From assembly GCF_020564935.1 (NCBI RefSeq), contig NZ_JAJCXB010000015.1, positions 1 to 64,000 on the forward strand: a DNA stretch of 64,000 nucleotides, written 5' to 3'. A program made the translations under genes and the position numbers. Source of the DNA: Streptomyces pinistramenti. Lineage in GTDB: Bacteria > Actinomycetota > Actinomycetes > Streptomycetales > Streptomycetaceae. Positions 63,578 through 64,000 of the stretch are shown here, piece after piece (the stretch's first letter is position 1; every line of letters begins with the position of its first letter). The notes under the pieces were generated by a model. The model saw only the letters and a program-made list of their open reading frames with translations, did not search any database and was not told the DNA's origin.

Positions 63578-64000
63578 CTACTTCTGCCGCTTGTAGAAGG
63601 GCAGCGCGACGACCTCGTACGGCTCGTGGCTGCCGCGGATGTCGACCCTGACGCCCTCGGTGCCCGGCGCGGCGTGCGCGGCGTCGACGTACGCGATGGC
63701 CAGCGGCTTGCCGAGGGTGGGTGACGGCGCTCCGGAGGTGACCTCGCCGATGACCGTGCCCGCCGCGTCGACCACGGGGTAGCCGGCCCGCGGGACGCGG
63801 CGGCCCTCGGCGATCAGGCCCACCAGCTTGCGGGGCGGGGCGGACTCGGCGCGGGCGGCGGCCGCCTCCAGCGCGGCGCGGCCCACGAAGTCACCGCCGT
63901 TGGAGGTCTTCTCGAACTTCACGACCCGTCCGAGGCCCGCGTCGAACGGCGTGGTCGCGGCGGTCAGCTCGTGCCCGTACAGCGGCATGCCCGCCTCCAG
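63578..64000 (-). CDS. gcvT: Aminomethyltransferase (glycine cleavage T protein), C-terminal part
   Basis: Only the last 140 residues are in the window; the gene continues beyond 64000. The fragment begins LEAGMPLYGHELT, the conserved entry to the C-terminal region, and shows KLVGLIAEGRRVPRAGYPV, GEVTSGAPSPTLGKPLAIAYV and the end EVVALPFYKR, all diagnostic. The T protein releases ammonia and forms 5,10-methylene-tetrahydrofolate from the H-bound aminomethyl group. It is the first gene here of gcvT-gcvH-glyA. Any glycine riboswitch would lie upstream, outside the window. Confidence 0.95.
   Translation of the reverse strand: MEAGMPLYGHELTAATTPFDAGLGRVVKFEKTSNGGDFVGRAALEAAAARAESAPPRKLVGLIAEGRRVPRAGYPVVDAAGTVIGEVTSGAPSPTLGKPLAIAYVDAAHAAPGTEGVRVDIRGSHEPYEVVALPFYKRQK

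Overview
The window is very GC-rich (roughly 70% or more), densely packed, uses many GTG starts with GGAGG-type ribosome binding sites, and carries long antisense reading frames typical of biased third-position GC. Together with the GlgE maltosyltransferase cluster, DUF4259 and DUF899 genes, paired L,D-transpeptidase lipoproteins and a group III phosphofructokinase, this points to Streptomyces or a close relative. From memory, the gene order resembles the S. coelicolor core chromosome between pyk2/ackA/pta/pfkA and gcvTH (about SCO5423-SCO5472). That was not checked by alignment. I saw no rRNA, tRNA, CRISPR array or insertion sequence.

Layout. 1-6.2 kb: central carbon genes pta-ackA-pyk on the minus strand, divergent from pfkA. 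6.2-10.5 kb: a MacB/FtsX-type ABC exporter and an XRE-type regulator. 10.7-14.7 kb: a CitA/CitB (DcuS/DctR) type two-component pair divergent from a dicarboxylate symporter. 14.8-17.9 kb: a TetR regulator divergent from a DHA2-type MFS pump, with three palindromic operators between them, then a DUF4259 gene. 17.9-26 kb: the GlgE alpha-glucan pathway, glgE-treS-mak-glgB. 26-30.2 kb: two tandem secreted M4 metalloproteases. 30.5-41.2 kb: two heterodimeric ABC exporters flanking a RlmG-like methyltransferase, a DUF4328 membrane protein and a DUF899 protein. 41.4-45.9 kb: two L,D-transpeptidase lipoproteins, an enoyl-CoA hydratase family gene and an anti-sigma-type ATPase. 46.4-48.7 kb: a secreted small protein with DsbA-like and CcdA-like redox proteins. 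48.7-51.5 kb: an accessory module with a protein that looks like a type VII secretion substrate, fed by an AT-rich upstream region. 51.7-54.6 kb: nadE, a GH25 muramidase and a GT4 glycosyltransferase. 54.8-58.2 kb: an OmpR/MprAB-like two-component system, a small protein and a MarR regulator. 58.4-64 kb: the glycine/serine block gcvT-gcvH-glyA-permease-sdaA.

How the genes work together. pfkA and pyk bracket lower glycolysis, and pta-ackA links acetyl-CoA to acetate. TreS and maltokinase make maltose 1-phosphate from trehalose, GlgE extends alpha-glucan with it, and GlgB branches the product. gcvT/gcvH, glyA and sdaA connect glycine, serine and pyruvate. Most convergent or operon-terminal junctions carry perfect GC-rich hairpins.

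The most unusual signals are an ABC exporter pair in which one subunit has lost every ATP-binding motif except the LSGGQ signature that completes its partner's site, and the 48.7-51.2 kb type VII-like module with four TTGCTT repeats in an AT-rich promoter region.
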